Notes: generated by a model from the letters alone, not told the origin. A stretch of 64,000 bases of DNA from Mesodorylaimus sp. YZB2_4 (GCA_030248295.1 JASANH010000776.1:372001-436000); one strand, 5' to 3'. Counted from the first letter of the stretch, positions 31,201 to 42,470 are shown. Made by a program: numbers and translations.

Positions 31201-34200
31201 ACAGTAAGTGGATCGACTTTGCGATAATGGGCGCTCCAGAAATATTCTTCTTTCCTTTTTTAGCAATCACTGGGAACGTGGTCGACTGCGAAGGCGAGCT
31301 AGGAATTAACTGTGGCGATGGCACATGCGTCCCTCTCGAGGCATCACATATGAATGGTCGAGATGACTGTCCGAATGGGGTCGACGAAACGTGCTTCGAA
31401 GGCCAAGTGCAGTGTGTTATGAAAACTGGTGAGATTGAGTGCAATTAGTGCCGGCAGAATGCAGAACTGATGCAAGTCGATCCTCTTAGGAGCCACGACA
31501 TGCAAGGAGCATAATCAGGCGTCTCAATGTGTCAATGTGTCGCGTAAGTATGCCTCTCATGGTTTGTTTTAAGTTCATCGTACTTTAACTATTAGAGTCT
31601 GACAATTTTTAGGTATCGTCGTTTATCCTTTTTGCCCGCCACCAACACCACCGCCACCGCCGCCGCCGCCTCCTCCACCTCCACCACCACCTCCACCGCC
31701 CCCGCCAACACCGCAAAAGACACCACCACCACCTCCCCCGCCAAGTAAAGCTCCGCCACCACCGCCACCCACAGCACCTCCGCCCCCAACGCCCAGCAAA
31801 GCTCCGCCCCCGCCCCCGCCGCCGCCTCCGCCGCCACCGCCACCGCCGCCACCACCTCCACCACCACCGCCACCACCACCACCACCGCCGCCGCCACCAC
31901 CACCACCAACTTCCAGCTCTAGTTCATCCTCGACAACATCACGATCAACTTCATCTTCATCAACTTCAAGTTCTACATCAAGTTCCACATCAACCAGAAC
32001 ATCAACCTCCACTTCCACGTCAACCCCAACTTCTTCGAGCTCGACGTCAAGTTCGTCGAGCTCGACCTCGAGTTCAACATCGTCTTCAACGTCTAGCAGT
32101 ACCAGCAGGCCGAGCACCTCTAGTTCCACGTCGTCTTCATCGACCACCGTAAGTCACAGTAGCGTAAGCTTCGCGATTTTTTGCTTATTTTGCGTCTCTT
32201 GCGAAACTGTAGAAGCCCGACGAAGCGAATGGGCCTGCTTCTAATCGCAAGTCAACCACACCATTTGATGAAGCAGGAGGACCTGCATCTAATCGCAAAT
32301 CGACTACCCCACCCGACGACGAAGCCCTCGGCGGTGCATCTGGTCGCAAGTCAACCACGCCATCGGACGATGCTGCTGGTGGAAACAACAAGAAAACAAA
32401 GGCAACCACGCCGGCCGAGGAGGCCAATGGAGGAGTTCGCAAGACAAGTACGTGACTTGCTGAGTCCTTGCTGTAATGGTAATAAGTATGCGCCTGTGTT
32501 TTATGCAGAAGCCTCGACCCGTGCTCCATTCACTCTGGCGATGTTTTCTGGCAAACCCATCTACGAGTACAGAAATGCATCGATTTGTGAGGGTGATATT
32601 TGTCGTTGCATGGAAGGCTACATCGGAGACGGCGTTAGCTGTGTCATCGGTAAGTCAGCCTGTTATAATTCGGTCCCTCGTATGCTCCATATCTTTAATT
32701 ACAGACCAATGCGCTAACATGGCTTGCGGAGACAATGCTTATTGCCAGGGCAAATGGTACAGGACAGTAGCTGGTCAGTTTTCGGCCTCCTTCCAATGCA
32801 TGTGCGATGCAGGTTTTATCGGAGATGGAAAGACTTGTGAACGTAATGACCACCTGGCCAACGACTTCTTCGTTTTAAGAGTTCAACATTTTAGATCCAT
32901 GCTCGGCTGATCCATCGCCGTGCGACGATAATGCAATGTGTGTGCCAATGGATGAAGACGAAGAGCAGAATTATCAATGCTTTTGCATCTGGCCATACAA
33001 TGGGAATGGAAAGACGTGCACCAAAGGTACGCTTGGACTTGTAGTTTGATTAGCTCAGTACCTATAGCAGACGTGGTATACCTACGAGTATGCTTTACGC
33101 TTTAGGTTCAACTGCGAATCCACCATGCGGCAAGACAGACTTCGCGTGCCCGTCGGATCGTTCTTGTGTTCCATGTGGATGGGTATGGTCTGACATTGCG
33201 CCGCTAAGCCTCCTGGTAACATGCCACGCATTTCAGGTTAGCGACAGAGTCAACGACTGTCCCTATGGCGAAGATGAATTAACTGCGGCCATACCATTGG
33301 CCTGCAACGGCAACGTCTCACGTTGCGATGCCAATGCGAGACGGTCGAGCCAATCGGAGATGCAGTACACATGTTCGTGCATCCCTCCCTATGTCGGGGA
33401 TGGATTCCGTTGTACCATAGTGACACCAGGAAGCGGAGTTGTGACTAGAAGACCAACCAAACCACCAACGACTAGTAAGAACTGTCTTGTAGTCAGTATT
33501 GGTAGTTCAAAACATCAAGGCCCCACTTTAGGGAAGCCCACGACGATGACACCGCCAGCGTCATGCGGAGCTAATCAGTTCCGCTGTCCAACCTCGACTA
33601 TCAAGTGCATTCCATGTGCATGGGTTGCCGACCAAGTGGCGGACTGTGATAACGGAGAAGATGAAGGCGACGACGCTATCGAGGTCTGTGGTTTGAAAAC
33701 GTCTCAATCTGGCGCCAAACCAACGGTAGGTGGTCCAATCAGTGGCGCAGTAACGCATCGACCTCGACGAACCACTGTTGCGCCTATACCTGTTCCCGCG
33801 CCAGCACCGTCCCCATCAACAGGTAGCATACGAACAAAGTGGAGTGTGTGCAGGTTTACAACAAGCATGTGATTTTAGCCGTATGCACCAGCACCCAATA
33901 TAAATGCCCATCGGACGGCCAGTGCGTTCCTTGCGCATGGGTCAATGATGGAGTCAGAGATTGCGCGAATGGCGACGACGAAGCTTCAGTTGCCGCGCTA
34001 TCATGCGGAAAATCTGGTGTCGATTCAGGTATCAAATTTCCGAAACTCATTTTAGGGGCCGCGCATTAAACTGTGAGCGCCTTCTTTTCAGCAAGCATCG
34101 TTGACCAAAGTGGCACGGGTATCGGAGGCGGTATATCAGGATCGGGCAGTGGAGCCAGCTCGAATTCAGGTGTATGCAATCCAGGGACGATGTTCCGCTG

Positions 34201-37200
34201 TCCCAGTGATGGCACCTGCATTCCAATCCAATGGGTCGATGATTCTGTTCGAGATTGTCCGAATGGAGACGATGAAAGTTCATCGGCTGGCATCAATCCA
34301 GATTCCAATCCCGAAAACGAACCTTGTCGAGTGGATGGTCTGACTTGCGATCTGCACGCCAAATGCGTCAAGACGACCAACGGAGGGCACACGTGCCAAT
34401 GCCAATTACCGTAAGCGCTTGTGCTCATGAGTCCAAAATATGTTTTCCCATGGTGTAGTTTTGTTTAGATTCTATGGCAACGGTTACACGTGCTGGTTAC
34501 CTCAGCAAGAGGCTTCTTCGTTAGGTAAGTGTTACTATCTGCACAGGCCCACTGGAGTAGAAAGTCAGTTGTCAGTCAAGGGAAATACCCACTTGAGAGA
34601 CACTAACAATATCTTCTTCTCAGCTCCTCGGCCGATCGCAGTAGCGGAGGGCGCATCAGGGCGCGCAGCAGTCGTCGATCCATCCAAATGCAGTATTTCA
34701 CAATACATGTGTCCCAGCGACGGATCCTGCATTCCAGTTTCTTACATTCTGGACGGACGCAAGGACTGCAAAAACGGGGAGGACGAAAGTGCGTTGTGCC
34801 ATGGATATGTGCTTAAATAGGAAGTAATAAGATTTGTATTTTTCAGATGCAGCCTACTTCGACGAATGCGCTTTGGGCATTGCGCTATGTCACAAGGAGT
34901 ATGGCGTTTGTTCCAACATAGCCAGTGGCACTTATCAATGCTGGTGTGCCGATGGATACGAAGGAAACGGTATCGACTGCCGCCCATGCAAAGGCGCCTG
35001 CGTGGCCAAGTCGATCGCTGTGGCACCAGCATTAGGAACGAGTAAGATACCGCCTGGCGGTTGGTCACCTTGCCCAGATAAGAGTATGCACCAATGTCAA
35101 TCCAGCGGGAATTGCATCAGACGTAACTATATCTTGGATGGGATAGTGGACTGCGATGATGGATCGGACGAAGGTAAACTGAATTTTGTGTTAACTCTAG
35201 GTTTCCTTTTTTCAGACGAGAGACGAAATCGTCGAAGGCGTTTTGCCAATTCACAAAGACACCGTGACCTAAAAACATTGATGAGAGCGAAAACTTCAAA
35301 GCACAAACCTCTTACTCGTACGGGTTAAGGTTGCACCTAAGAGTGGACCTTCGCTTGCAGTATAGTGACCTGAGAACAAAAGATTCTATATGCACATTTG
35401 AAATACGGGCAATGAGTACGAGTAAGGAATAAATACGAGTAGTAGTTAGTGGCCTGGTTATATGATAGGCTATTGTATTTCTATAAATAAATTCTCGCCT
35501 TTCATTGTCCCTTTAACGATAAGACCTGGTTCGAATCAGGTAGTGTGATGCAGTGTGGGCACGTGTGCGCAGGCTCCCTCACTTTTTAGTCGGCTTTTCC
35601 CGACACCGATTGGCAAAACGCTACTTTTCCGTCTCTCGTCACCGCGCTATCATGCAGCGCATGCATATCTTATGTTCGTGTTTCAGACCCTGGCAACTTT
35701 GACGAATGCGATTTGGGTGTGCACGAGTGCGATATAAGTGCCATTTGCAGAAACGTTCCTCACAGCACTTACACGTGCACTTGCAAAGAAGGTTTCGAGG
35801 GTGATGGTCTAAGAGGCAATTGTACACAAGTCGTTCAATCAGATACTGATGCTTCAACCAAATTGCGATCGCCCTCAACTGCCACAATTACTTCTGTGGC
35901 AACGAATTCTACGAAAATCGATTCAAATACTGCTCTTAGTACATCAAACATGCGTTCAAGACAGACTTCGATATCGACGCTGAGCGTGAAAATCAGTAGT
36001 TCTGAAACTTTTCGTTGTCCTATGGATTACCTGCCGAAGAGTATATTTAAATGCGACGGCAACAGTCCAGCATTGTGTCTGCATGCTAGTTCCGTTTTGA
36101 ATGACGTGAAAGACTGTCCGGGTGGAGAAGACGAAGGTGAGAGCCATGTTGAGTTTTATGGGTCAGTATAGGCACAGCAGAAGCGTGCGAATGGACGATA
36201 AGTTACGTGGTACTTTGCGACGGGCGCAGCACCAGAGACCTATTTAAAGTCCGTGAAGGCAGACTCTATATACAATATCTGAAGTGTATTTAAGGGGTAT
36301 AGGAAAGTTTTAGTCAGGGCATTTCTCAAAAACTTGATCCTTGCGTGGGGATCGACCCCAGATTTACCTAAGCCGTTTACTCGTATCCTTAAAATCTCAA
36401 AAAACAAAGGCCATCCAATGGTCTATTTTATGCTCTGATGATAAGCTACCCCGTCAAAGAATTCTGATTTTAGACCCAGCCCAAGTCGACGAATGCTCGC
36501 TAGGGATAGCCGTCTGTCCTGATCGTATGACTTGCATAAATGACCCACTCGGAAGTTACAAATGCGTTGGAAAAATGGACGACGAAAAACCATCGAGCAC
36601 CCCAAGTATGCTGCTCTTGATCGTCATTGGCATCTAGTTAATTAATTTTCTTCTAGTGCCCTTGTGGTGGCCGCAAATCAGGCAGTGCTTATCAGCCATT
36701 GAAGAACTGGCAAAACAGCGACATCAGCTCGAAGAGAAACGTAGAGAATTTGCCCCGTCTTGCCTGTGCCCACTTGGAGAAATGGAGGTGACCGGAAAGT
36801 GCTACGAAGGTAGGGTTACTACTTTTTAGAGGGCGGGCACATAAGCCCTACAAACAAGGCAGGTCTACAGCTCAGTATATTGCTCCTTTTGCAGACGACT
36901 ACATAGCCGTGGCATACCTGCGCATTACAAACATCTGCCACGGAAAACCAGCCACATTCCAGTCGACTTTGGCAGACGCAAGTAGCAGTGATTTCAAGAC
37001 CATGTCCGCGGCTATTGTATTTGAAGTATGTCCCGTTCTTGCTGCATTGGTAGTTCACGCTTACCGAGTTTATTTCAGGCATCCAAACGCTTGGCCTTGG
37101 CTGGACTGCTCGCTCCGCTCTCTGCCTTCTGCGTACCCAAAGGAGGGTTGAGCCAAGGAAGTATCAACGTTCAGATTAGCGTAAACTGCAACGCGACGGA

Positions 37201-40200
37201 CGCCTGCGATCCGGTCCTGTTCCGAGACGCATTCGCGAGTGATAAAATAGCGTCAATGGCTGGTGATATGATAACGTTCGACAAAAAAGCCAACATTAGC
37301 GTGAATAAGAGATCCAAACGAGACGAGAGCGCCAGCCTTACGTCCGACAACGTGTCCCCTTCTGGACAGCCTGGCAAGAAAGGTCTGTTTGCGTTTATTC
37401 TGATCCGTAATGATATCGAAGGCCAGTTTCATTCTTTTTCAGGCGACTCGTTTTTGGACTGCTTGTACAACGCAGCTGAACTGGCAAAAATGGACATGAA
37501 TGCCCGAGAGGATGGCCGCTGTCCGTGTCCACTCGATCATGGGCCGTCTGCAAAAGCGTGCGAGAGTTACTACACAGCAGGTACCGCGCACCTAATTTGC
37601 TACTAAAAATGCAGCGTTTACCCCTTTTAGGGAGTGGGATGGGCTTAGCGAGGCTACCAGTCGCTCTGCAGTGTGAATCTTCAATTAGTAGCTTTCATAC
37701 GACTAGTTTGAGCGATGGTAAAACTGGCGAATACAATGCCTTGGCTTTGGTAATAGTCGATACGGTATGTCCTGTGTGAACCCCCTGCCCGCGCAATTCT
37801 CGTACACTGACTCTTTAGGTAACGAAATCTTTTCTGAATGATGGTGTTTCGACTGCAGCCGACTTCGCGTTTTGCGTTTTTAAAATAGAAGCTTGGACTA
37901 ATGCTATCATAGTGAACTTGGCCATTGACTGTTCTCACCTTTCTGAGGCTTGTAATATTGAGCATTTGAAACACGCTCTACGCCGAGCATCACCTGAGGG
38001 GCCAATCCTTTTCGATGTCGACAACACAACGCTAACTTTGGGCAACATTGGAGGATGCGATTTGGTAACCAGCATTCCATGTGATCACAACGCCAAATGC
38101 TTTGCTACTGGAGATATCAGACAAACCGCTTGCCGTTGTAATCATGGATATGTGGATATTTCGCCGAATAAGGAGACGCTGCCAGGCAGAAAGTGCCAGT
38201 GGGCGGTTGAGGAAGCAGACCTGAGGAAAATGCGTGAGGAAGTGCATGCCGTCCATGATGAAAGTGGGAATACGAATGGTAAGTCTATTGCAATAAGTAC
38301 TTGTTTTTTTTTCAGCCATAATTTTCATTTCAGATCCATGGAAGTGCATTTCCGCAGCATCCTTACGAGCTCGAAGAGATGCTGGTAACGGTACAATGTC
38401 AGTTGATGCACGATGCCCATGTGAACCTGGTCACACAATGAAAGATGGAATGTGTGTGCAAGCCCCGGAGGGTACCGATAGTTTTCTGCCTGCGAGTGCA
38501 TGCTGGCCAAGCATATCTCGTTTTAGGTACCAACTCCATGGTTGCAAAACTAAGGATTCTACGCTTTTGTGACTCCTCATTGAAACCGTTCCGAAGTACG
38601 CTTGCGAACCCGGAAAGCAGCGATTTCAAAATGGTCTCCAACGTCTTGGTGGACCAGGTAATCGATTGGTGCTTACATGGGTATTTCCAATTCATACTAT
38701 GGTTTTAAGGTTGTGCGAGCTTTCAAGCAAGTCAATAATGTTATAATTTCACCCAGTACCATGTGTGTGCACAAAGTTCCAATGACTACTTACGATGGCG
38801 ACATCCGAGCCCATTTGGTCATAAATAACTGCCTGATTACAGAGAATGAGGCTTGCCACATAGATAGCATAAGGGATGCCTTGAGTGCTTCTGTAACTGA
38901 TGATATCATGACCTTCGATGAATTCTATATCCGCGAATTAGAAATGACGGAATGCGATAAGGCAAACAGGACTTGTGACATTGCTGCGGAATGTACGAAT
39001 ACCACTTGCCAGTGCTTACCGGCCTATACAGACAAATCGGATGATGTGGTCAGTGCGCCTGGACAAAAGTGCGAATTGAACAAGTACATTGTGGCTGATA
39101 ACGGTGACGGTAAGGTTGATATGATTTGTGAGCTACTTAAATGAGGCAGTGGAGCTATTTCAGACCCTTGGTCATGTATGCAGGAAGCAGCTGTCACTGC
39201 CTCAATGGAGATGGATGGCCGTCTCGATGCAGCGTGCTCATGTCCAGTCAATGCCCAAGGAAGATGTGTTAACGGTTAGACAATTGATTGATTCAAATCT
39301 GATCCTTCAACCGAAACTATGATTTTAGATTCACAAGTGGCCACCACCAGTTTCCGCATAACCAACCTTTGCGGCTCCAACAAAGATCCATTCCGTTTTT
39401 CATTAGAAAATCCAGGCAGCTTCGACTACAGGAGATTAGCGTTAAGTGTGGTCGCCGTAATGTCCAAATACTTGCGCGCCAGTGGCAGTCGGGTGTCGCA
39501 TGAGACGCTGTGCATTCCGAAAGCGGCCATGATGAAAGGCAGCGTCATGGTCAACATGGCAATCAACTGCACAACGGCTGCAGACTTCTGTTCGAATAGC
39601 AGTCGCTTGCAAGATGCGGTTGCGAAGTTGAATAATGACAGCGGAGCCCCGATGACTTTGGATCCCTATCATCCAGCGCCACTCATTTTCCCTACCGAGT
39701 GCGACTGGGCTGGTAAAAACTGCGCTATTGGGGCAGAATGCGTAAATAAGACATTGTATGAGGAGAACGGCACAGTCCTTTACGATTGGGACTGTAAATG
39801 CAATGACGGAATGATCGACCAATCGTTTGATCCTGTGCATGCGCCAGGAAGAAAATGTGCGTCCATGCCAGTCCCATTGATCAATCGTGAACCTTGCAAA
39901 GGCACCTGGGTCGATGGAAACTGCATGTCGGATGGAGTCTGTAAGTAATGACTTGTGCTGTGTTGGTCACGCCTTACGTTGCCCATGCTTTTTCAGTAGC
40001 CCTGATTATCGTCGGAGTAATCGTGGCTGTTGCCCTCCTTCTTTGCTGCATTTGGTATCTGTTTTGTCGCCGTGGAAAGAAGCAGAAGCGAAAGACGTAA
40101 CTTAATATCTTCCTGAAAGGCCTGTATTTGCTTCAAGTTCTTTTTATGATAATATAGAGCAGACAAAGTGGTACCCGAAGGACACGACGAGCTGCAAGAA

Positions 40201-41904
40201 GCCTGGAAGGCGCACGATAATCCTGAGAGAGGGCCCAATAGCCGCGACGGGACGCCGCCACGAGTAACGAGCCCGATGGTAAGTGCTTGATACTCCCTAG
40301 ACTGCTTATTTTTCCAAGCATTTTTATCCTTTTAGCCTCGGGTTCTGAGTGCCCCGCCGGTAAGTTAAAAATCCTTTGACCAGGTGCCCGCAAGAGCATT
40401 ACGTAGAATTTCTTGTTCTTGTTGTTAGCCTCCAATAAATCTGCCTGCTAGTGACATCGGCGAAGCCATTCAAAGAGAACCAACATTGACCATCACAGGT
40501 AAACGTACCGCTTGTACTGTAGTCAGGTCCTATCGCTGTGATCAAAAGCGATTCCCACATTTGATTTACAGGGCAAGAAAGCAAGCGAAGCGTTCGTGTG
40601 ATTTCGCCAGTCACTTTCTATAGCGATCGTTCAAGGAGCAGAGGTTTGATTTTTTTTATAGGAATAAGTTACGATGCCAGCAAGGGTTGATCTCTCTTTT
40701 CATTCCGCATAAATACGGAGTCCGAAACTGAAATTACGGGGTGCGATGGAAATCTCCTTTGCAAGTCACGTTCGATTATTTGCATTAAGGCCAAATAACA
40801 TACAGAGCAAAGATGATGTACAAGCAGTGCACCAGGCATCAGTCGTGGGAAGCAGCGATGCTACTGCTTTGAATCTAGTTTACATAAAATCATGTTGACG
40901 AGCATGATACTCGTAAGATAGAATCATCCTCACTCTGTGAGAATGATTCGATCTGTGAGGATGATTCGTGTGTATAGTCAGGCTCGCTACGATTCCTTTC
41001 TTTCTTTTCCCTTTCCCTTTTTTGCGTCTATGCCTATGGTACTGACCACTTCGTAGCTAAGGAGCTCTAGCTGCCCGTGCAAGTTTGTGATACCTTTAGT
41101 CTGGTAAAGGCAAGATGTCAAGAAGGAATCGGAGAAACTGGCTTTGGTATATAAAATGTAAAGAGCTTTTACAAAATACAGACCGGAAGTGTCACATTCT
41201 TGCATGGTGTGCGTGAAGTGTACTCGACGGAGAGTTTCATATTAGCACGGCTTTTACCTACAAGGTTCAAGTACCTTCCAGCAGGTTAGGTCTAACTATA
41301 CGCGATCACTCTACACTCATTCCTCGATTCGGTTTTAGCCGGAACAGCTGCGGAAGAGAGCAGTCGCGCACCAAGTGCCCATTCTTCCCATTCTCTACCA
41401 GATGTGGAAATACCAGCAGAAGATAATGTGCCAATAGCACCTGTTCGTGATGATAAGGTTTGTGGTGGATTTGTATATACGTATTGGCTACAGAAAAGCA
41501 GCATTTTTTTGATAGGTTGTTCATGCCAAGCAGCGGGCATCTGTGCCACACAGCAATCATGACGAAGAAGAATTCAGAAAGTAAGCTCACCTATGCATAG
41601 CAGTTGCACGCCTTGATAATTTAAATCAACATTTTCAGATGGCGTGACCGTATGAACGTTCGATCGCCAGACCCGGAAAGATCTGATACTCGATTACTGA
41701 GGTAACAGCTATGCGTTCGATTACTGACCGAGGTTTAGTGTTGATCTTGTCTTGAGCAGGCAATTGGATAGTCAGGCTCGCTACGATCAAGCTCGTACAT
41801 CCCGTTTCGACGAAGAGATCGAGTTGGATAGTCAGATCAGGGTTGCAACAAAAAGGCCGAAGAAGAAACGATACAAGGAGAGCCTTTGGTTTACTAAAAA
41901 GTGA
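22260..41904 (+). CDS. Giant single-pass mosaic receptor: LDLa, EGF-like and SEA domains (MUA-3/MUP-4-like)
   Basis: More than 40 exons join in phase. Order: Thr/Pro exons and three tandem cassettes (22260-25870); a cassette with fused exons (31126-31543); a polyproline and Ser/Thr exon (31613-32148); a GPASNRKSTTP-type repeat exon (32213-32447); EGF-like exons (32509-33026); LDLa and EGF units (33106-36605), several with CPSDGxC and DCxNGDDE; a Cys-containing exon (36657-36809); four SEA-like blocks separated by Cys/EGF-like exons (36895-39940); one transmembrane segment with stop-transfer CRRGKKQKRK (39997-40096); and a cytoplasmic tail in nine exons ending TGA at 41904. Most extracellular introns are phase 1. 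The architecture resembles nematode MUA-3/MUP-4, which anchor epidermis to cuticle, though no vWA domain is seen; that role is inference. Its 25871-31125 intron hosts an antisense gene and a LINE. The 5' end may be at 19178. Confidence 0.8.
22621..22650. repeat. 7-bp microsatellite (GTCAATA)n
   Basis: Four tandem copies of GTCAATA just upstream of the first triplicated cassette. Confidence 0.85.
23072..25720 (+). repeat. Tandemly triplicated four-exon cassette of the receptor
   Basis: Each unit has: a GPGQS exon (23072-23128; 23998-24090; 24786-24872), an LDLa-like exon of exactly 138 nt (23189-23326; 24161-24298; 24931-25068), a CWPGYVKC exon of exactly 81 nt (23380-23460; 24353-24433; 25124-25204), and a variable TTKP mucin exon (23515-23661, 147 nt; 24491-24733, 243 nt; 25268-25720, 453 nt). 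All are phase 1-1. The Cys exons stay nearly constant while the mucin exon grows by internal repeat of GPTTKP or PVSTTK units. Introns between units are partly conserved too, so the duplication is recent on the scale of the gene. Confidence 0.92.
26192..28584 (-). CDS. m-AAA (AFG3L2/FtsH-type) protease-like protein with altered protease site
   Basis: Core exons 28132-28085, 28021-27919, 27864-27585, 27524-27291, 27159-26936, 26871-26668, 26611-26411 and 26353-26192 (TAA) join in exact phase to about 485 codons. ATPase: Walker A GPPGTGKT, Walker B VLFFDEID, second-region LRPGRFDR with both Arg. The usual aromatic pore loop (FVG) reads LLGCDG. Protease: the zinc motif HEAGH reads HDAAH, so both His stay but the catalytic Glu is Asp; the third ligand (ASSDL) is kept. 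Upstream, 28322-28242 fits in phase, and a basic Arg-rich frame at 28584-28387 starting MIENLINIRH could be a mitochondrial presequence, though its junction is unproven. No transmembrane segments or FtsH-ext domain are found before the AAA core. Lies antisense in a receptor intron. Possibly a regulatory or pseudo-protease subunit. Confidence 0.82.
28764..30949 (+). mobile_element. 5'-truncated non-LTR (LINE) retrotransposon
   Basis: The 12-nt ATATCATGTACC occurs at 28752-28763 and again at 30950-30961, bracketing the element as a target-site duplication. The 3' end has AATAAA and a run of about 13 A (30921-30933), followed by about 16 nt before the duplication. Only the reverse transcriptase and C-terminal part remain; the endonuclease and ORF1 are missing. 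Inserted in the receptor intron close to the 5' side of the antisense AAA gene. Confidence 0.85.
28788..30776 (+). CDS. Reverse transcriptase of the LINE element (5' truncated)
   Basis: An uninterrupted frame of 662 codons runs from just after an in-frame TGA at 28785-28787 to TAG. RT blocks in order: YKGEGDKAQRSSWRPLTVLN (finger block), HPDQTCAVPGRDIRDG, the first catalytic Asp block SVDHMTAFD, SRGIRQGCPLSALLY, and the YADDTNF catalytic pair at about 29380. The C-terminus has a C-x2-C..H-x4-C motif (CKYC, then H..C ahead of PRAEHFW) typical of the zf-RVT region of plant- and animal-type LINEs. The RT frame has no stop or frameshift, so the insertion is young or was recently active elsewhere. 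SVDHMTAFD is a variant of the common DFSKAFD. Confidence 0.9.
   Translation, partial: DLPSSCYFGVISQLYKGEGDKAQRSSWRPLTVLNVDYKILAKVLVMRLRKVMGKIVHPDQTCAVPGRDIRDGVLTLYNAVEYINEADKAAMLLSVDHMTAFDIVEWEYLHKVLEHFRLGEGFQNWIKVIYCPGMVKTAVQVNGYISSPFLPSRGIRQGCPLSALLYVLVSETVTNLIRRDRTVQGVDLLGEEIKISNYADDTNFIVADSRSIHRVVEIYDKFRNASGATLKPAKTKILALGSMNEKEISNDLVDLLVDQVKVYGFVFSRAGMEITDNWRAVREHIGTLSSKTPHSDMSYFGRIHVVNTYFLSKVWYLASVIAPELDFQRSVEKHIDGYFWYPSKVNMINKLILKRGKEQGGVAYPDINTRIMAFRLMLLMRRLLAKQKAAWHSAFDYFFEKVRHAKLRDLKNIRAPNLYKDVRRAVIASNFSMIDLDRISLDEKSYRAKCLKTKLFYEHMMGKKVGKATKAMQDYWKEKLRSEKIDFSSYWRLNKTKYVDGLTRSIHFSMLYKALYTRSKISHFSEVDANCKYCRTALGLLKHEDVYHVFVQCPRAEHFWERVQRLLREMDPSLMVSEENKIFGVASKNCNHVTSIANMVVQSAQRCIWFARTNYENKGDVVDLWDSLVTRLKVLTKRARYILTPSMFQERFAKLSSLKCIE
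31613..32148 (+). other. Polyproline plus Ser/Thr mucin exon of the receptor
   Basis: A single 536-nt exon enters as IVVYPFCP, then about 95 residues nearly all Pro (CCA/CCG/CCT/CCC mixed) broken by TPQKTP and PSKAP, then about 75 residues of Ser and Thr with a few Arg and Pro. The mixed codons show it is not simple CCG expansion. The exon is exceptionally biased yet open and flanked by good splice sites (TTTTTAG; ACC|GTAAGT). Expected to be an extended, heavily O-glycosylated stalk. Glycine-rich frames on the other strand are shadows. Confidence 0.8.
35216..35328 (+). CDS. Alternative terminal exon of the receptor (putative secreted isoform)
   Basis: Acceptor CCTTTTTTCAG leads, in the phase-1 frame of the preceding LDLa exon (ending DDGSDEG at 35173), into 37 codons beginning DERRNRRRRF and ending TRTG with TAA at 35326. 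AATAAA occurs at 35428-35433 and 35486-35491. The competing acceptor at 35687 (DPGNFDEC) continues the full receptor. If used, this exon makes a soluble form with a very basic, furin-like RRNRRRR tail and no membrane anchor. Alternatively it is intronic sequence that happens to stay open. Confidence 0.45.
39997..40096 (+). other. Transmembrane exon of the receptor
   Basis: Entered in phase 1 and left in phase 2. Encodes LALIIVGVIVAVALLLCCIW followed by YLFCRRGKKQKRKT: one hydrophobic helix of about 22 residues, juxtamembrane Cys and a strong basic stop-transfer. Everything before it is Cys-rich and N-glycosylation-rich, and everything after is Cys-free and polar, fixing the topology as type I. 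Confidence 0.9.
40336..40359 (+). other. 24-nt microexon in the cytoplasmic tail
   Basis: Coding PRVLSAPP, phase 0 at both ends, with TTTTAG acceptor and GTAAGT donor. Its neighbours end SPM and begin PPINLP, so the joined tail stays proline-rich. A symmetrical microexon of this kind is a candidate for regulated skipping. Confidence 0.65.
40921..40969. repeat. Hairpin in a receptor intron
   Basis: GAATCATCCTCAC and GTGAGGATGATTC form 13-bp arms with an inner partial copy (GTGAGAATGATTC) between them. It lies in the 40644-41338 intron. Possibly a small fold-back repeat. Confidence 0.6.
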
Positions 41905-42470
41905 TATTTGATCGCATGATTGATATTGCAGTCGTGTCTCTATTTTCTGGATGGTACCAAATATCCTGGCACTTTTGTCAGGAGAACTCATGGAGTTGTG
42001 TATGGCCATGGGTAAAATCCAAGCACTTTTTGTCTCGCTGATTGACTTTACTGTGCCAAAAAACCAAGCATACCGTTCAATTTATACTCGTACATTATAT
42101 AGAATCTATGCATCAATTGCAATCACTTCATCGACCGTACGGATATTACGAGCTTGTGCTGACTGGACGTTAGGACCTGACCTTAATACATTTTTCGATC
42201 ACGCTAAGGCTGGGCGTAGACGCTACGCCGCCGACATTAGGACGTAGGGCAATTGGCCGCGAGCAATGATCAGTGAAATGCATGAGCACGAATCTTTTGC
42301 GCGCTGGTGTTTGAATTTGAGGACATAAGTGACTCGCAGCGAAATAGTGATCTCAGTACTTTATAGGTGGACAAAGACGAGCAATATTGTACCGCTACAG
42401 AAGACGGACATACAGATACTGTAGATAAGAAAAGAAAGAGGATGGAAATGAAAGAAGAAAAAAAAAAAAC
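41905..42470. other. Receptor 3' flank, no gene recognised
   Basis: Presumed 3' UTR of the receptor followed by unique DNA up to the gypsy 5' LTR. No AATAAA close to the stop was found. From about 42445 the sequence turns into A- and C-rich runs where the LTR start should be. Confidence 0.4.

Noticed and set aside
31592-32147. Long glycine-, valine- and glutamate-rich frames on the minus strand
   Set aside because: They are the complement of the proline/Ser-Thr exon, whose + strand frame has good splice sites and joins in phase with its neighbours.
35525-35575. tRNA-like T arm (ACCTG-GTTCGAAT-CAGGT)
   Set aside because: No matching acceptor stem, D arm or anticodon arm can be folded upstream; only the T-arm-like hairpin exists.
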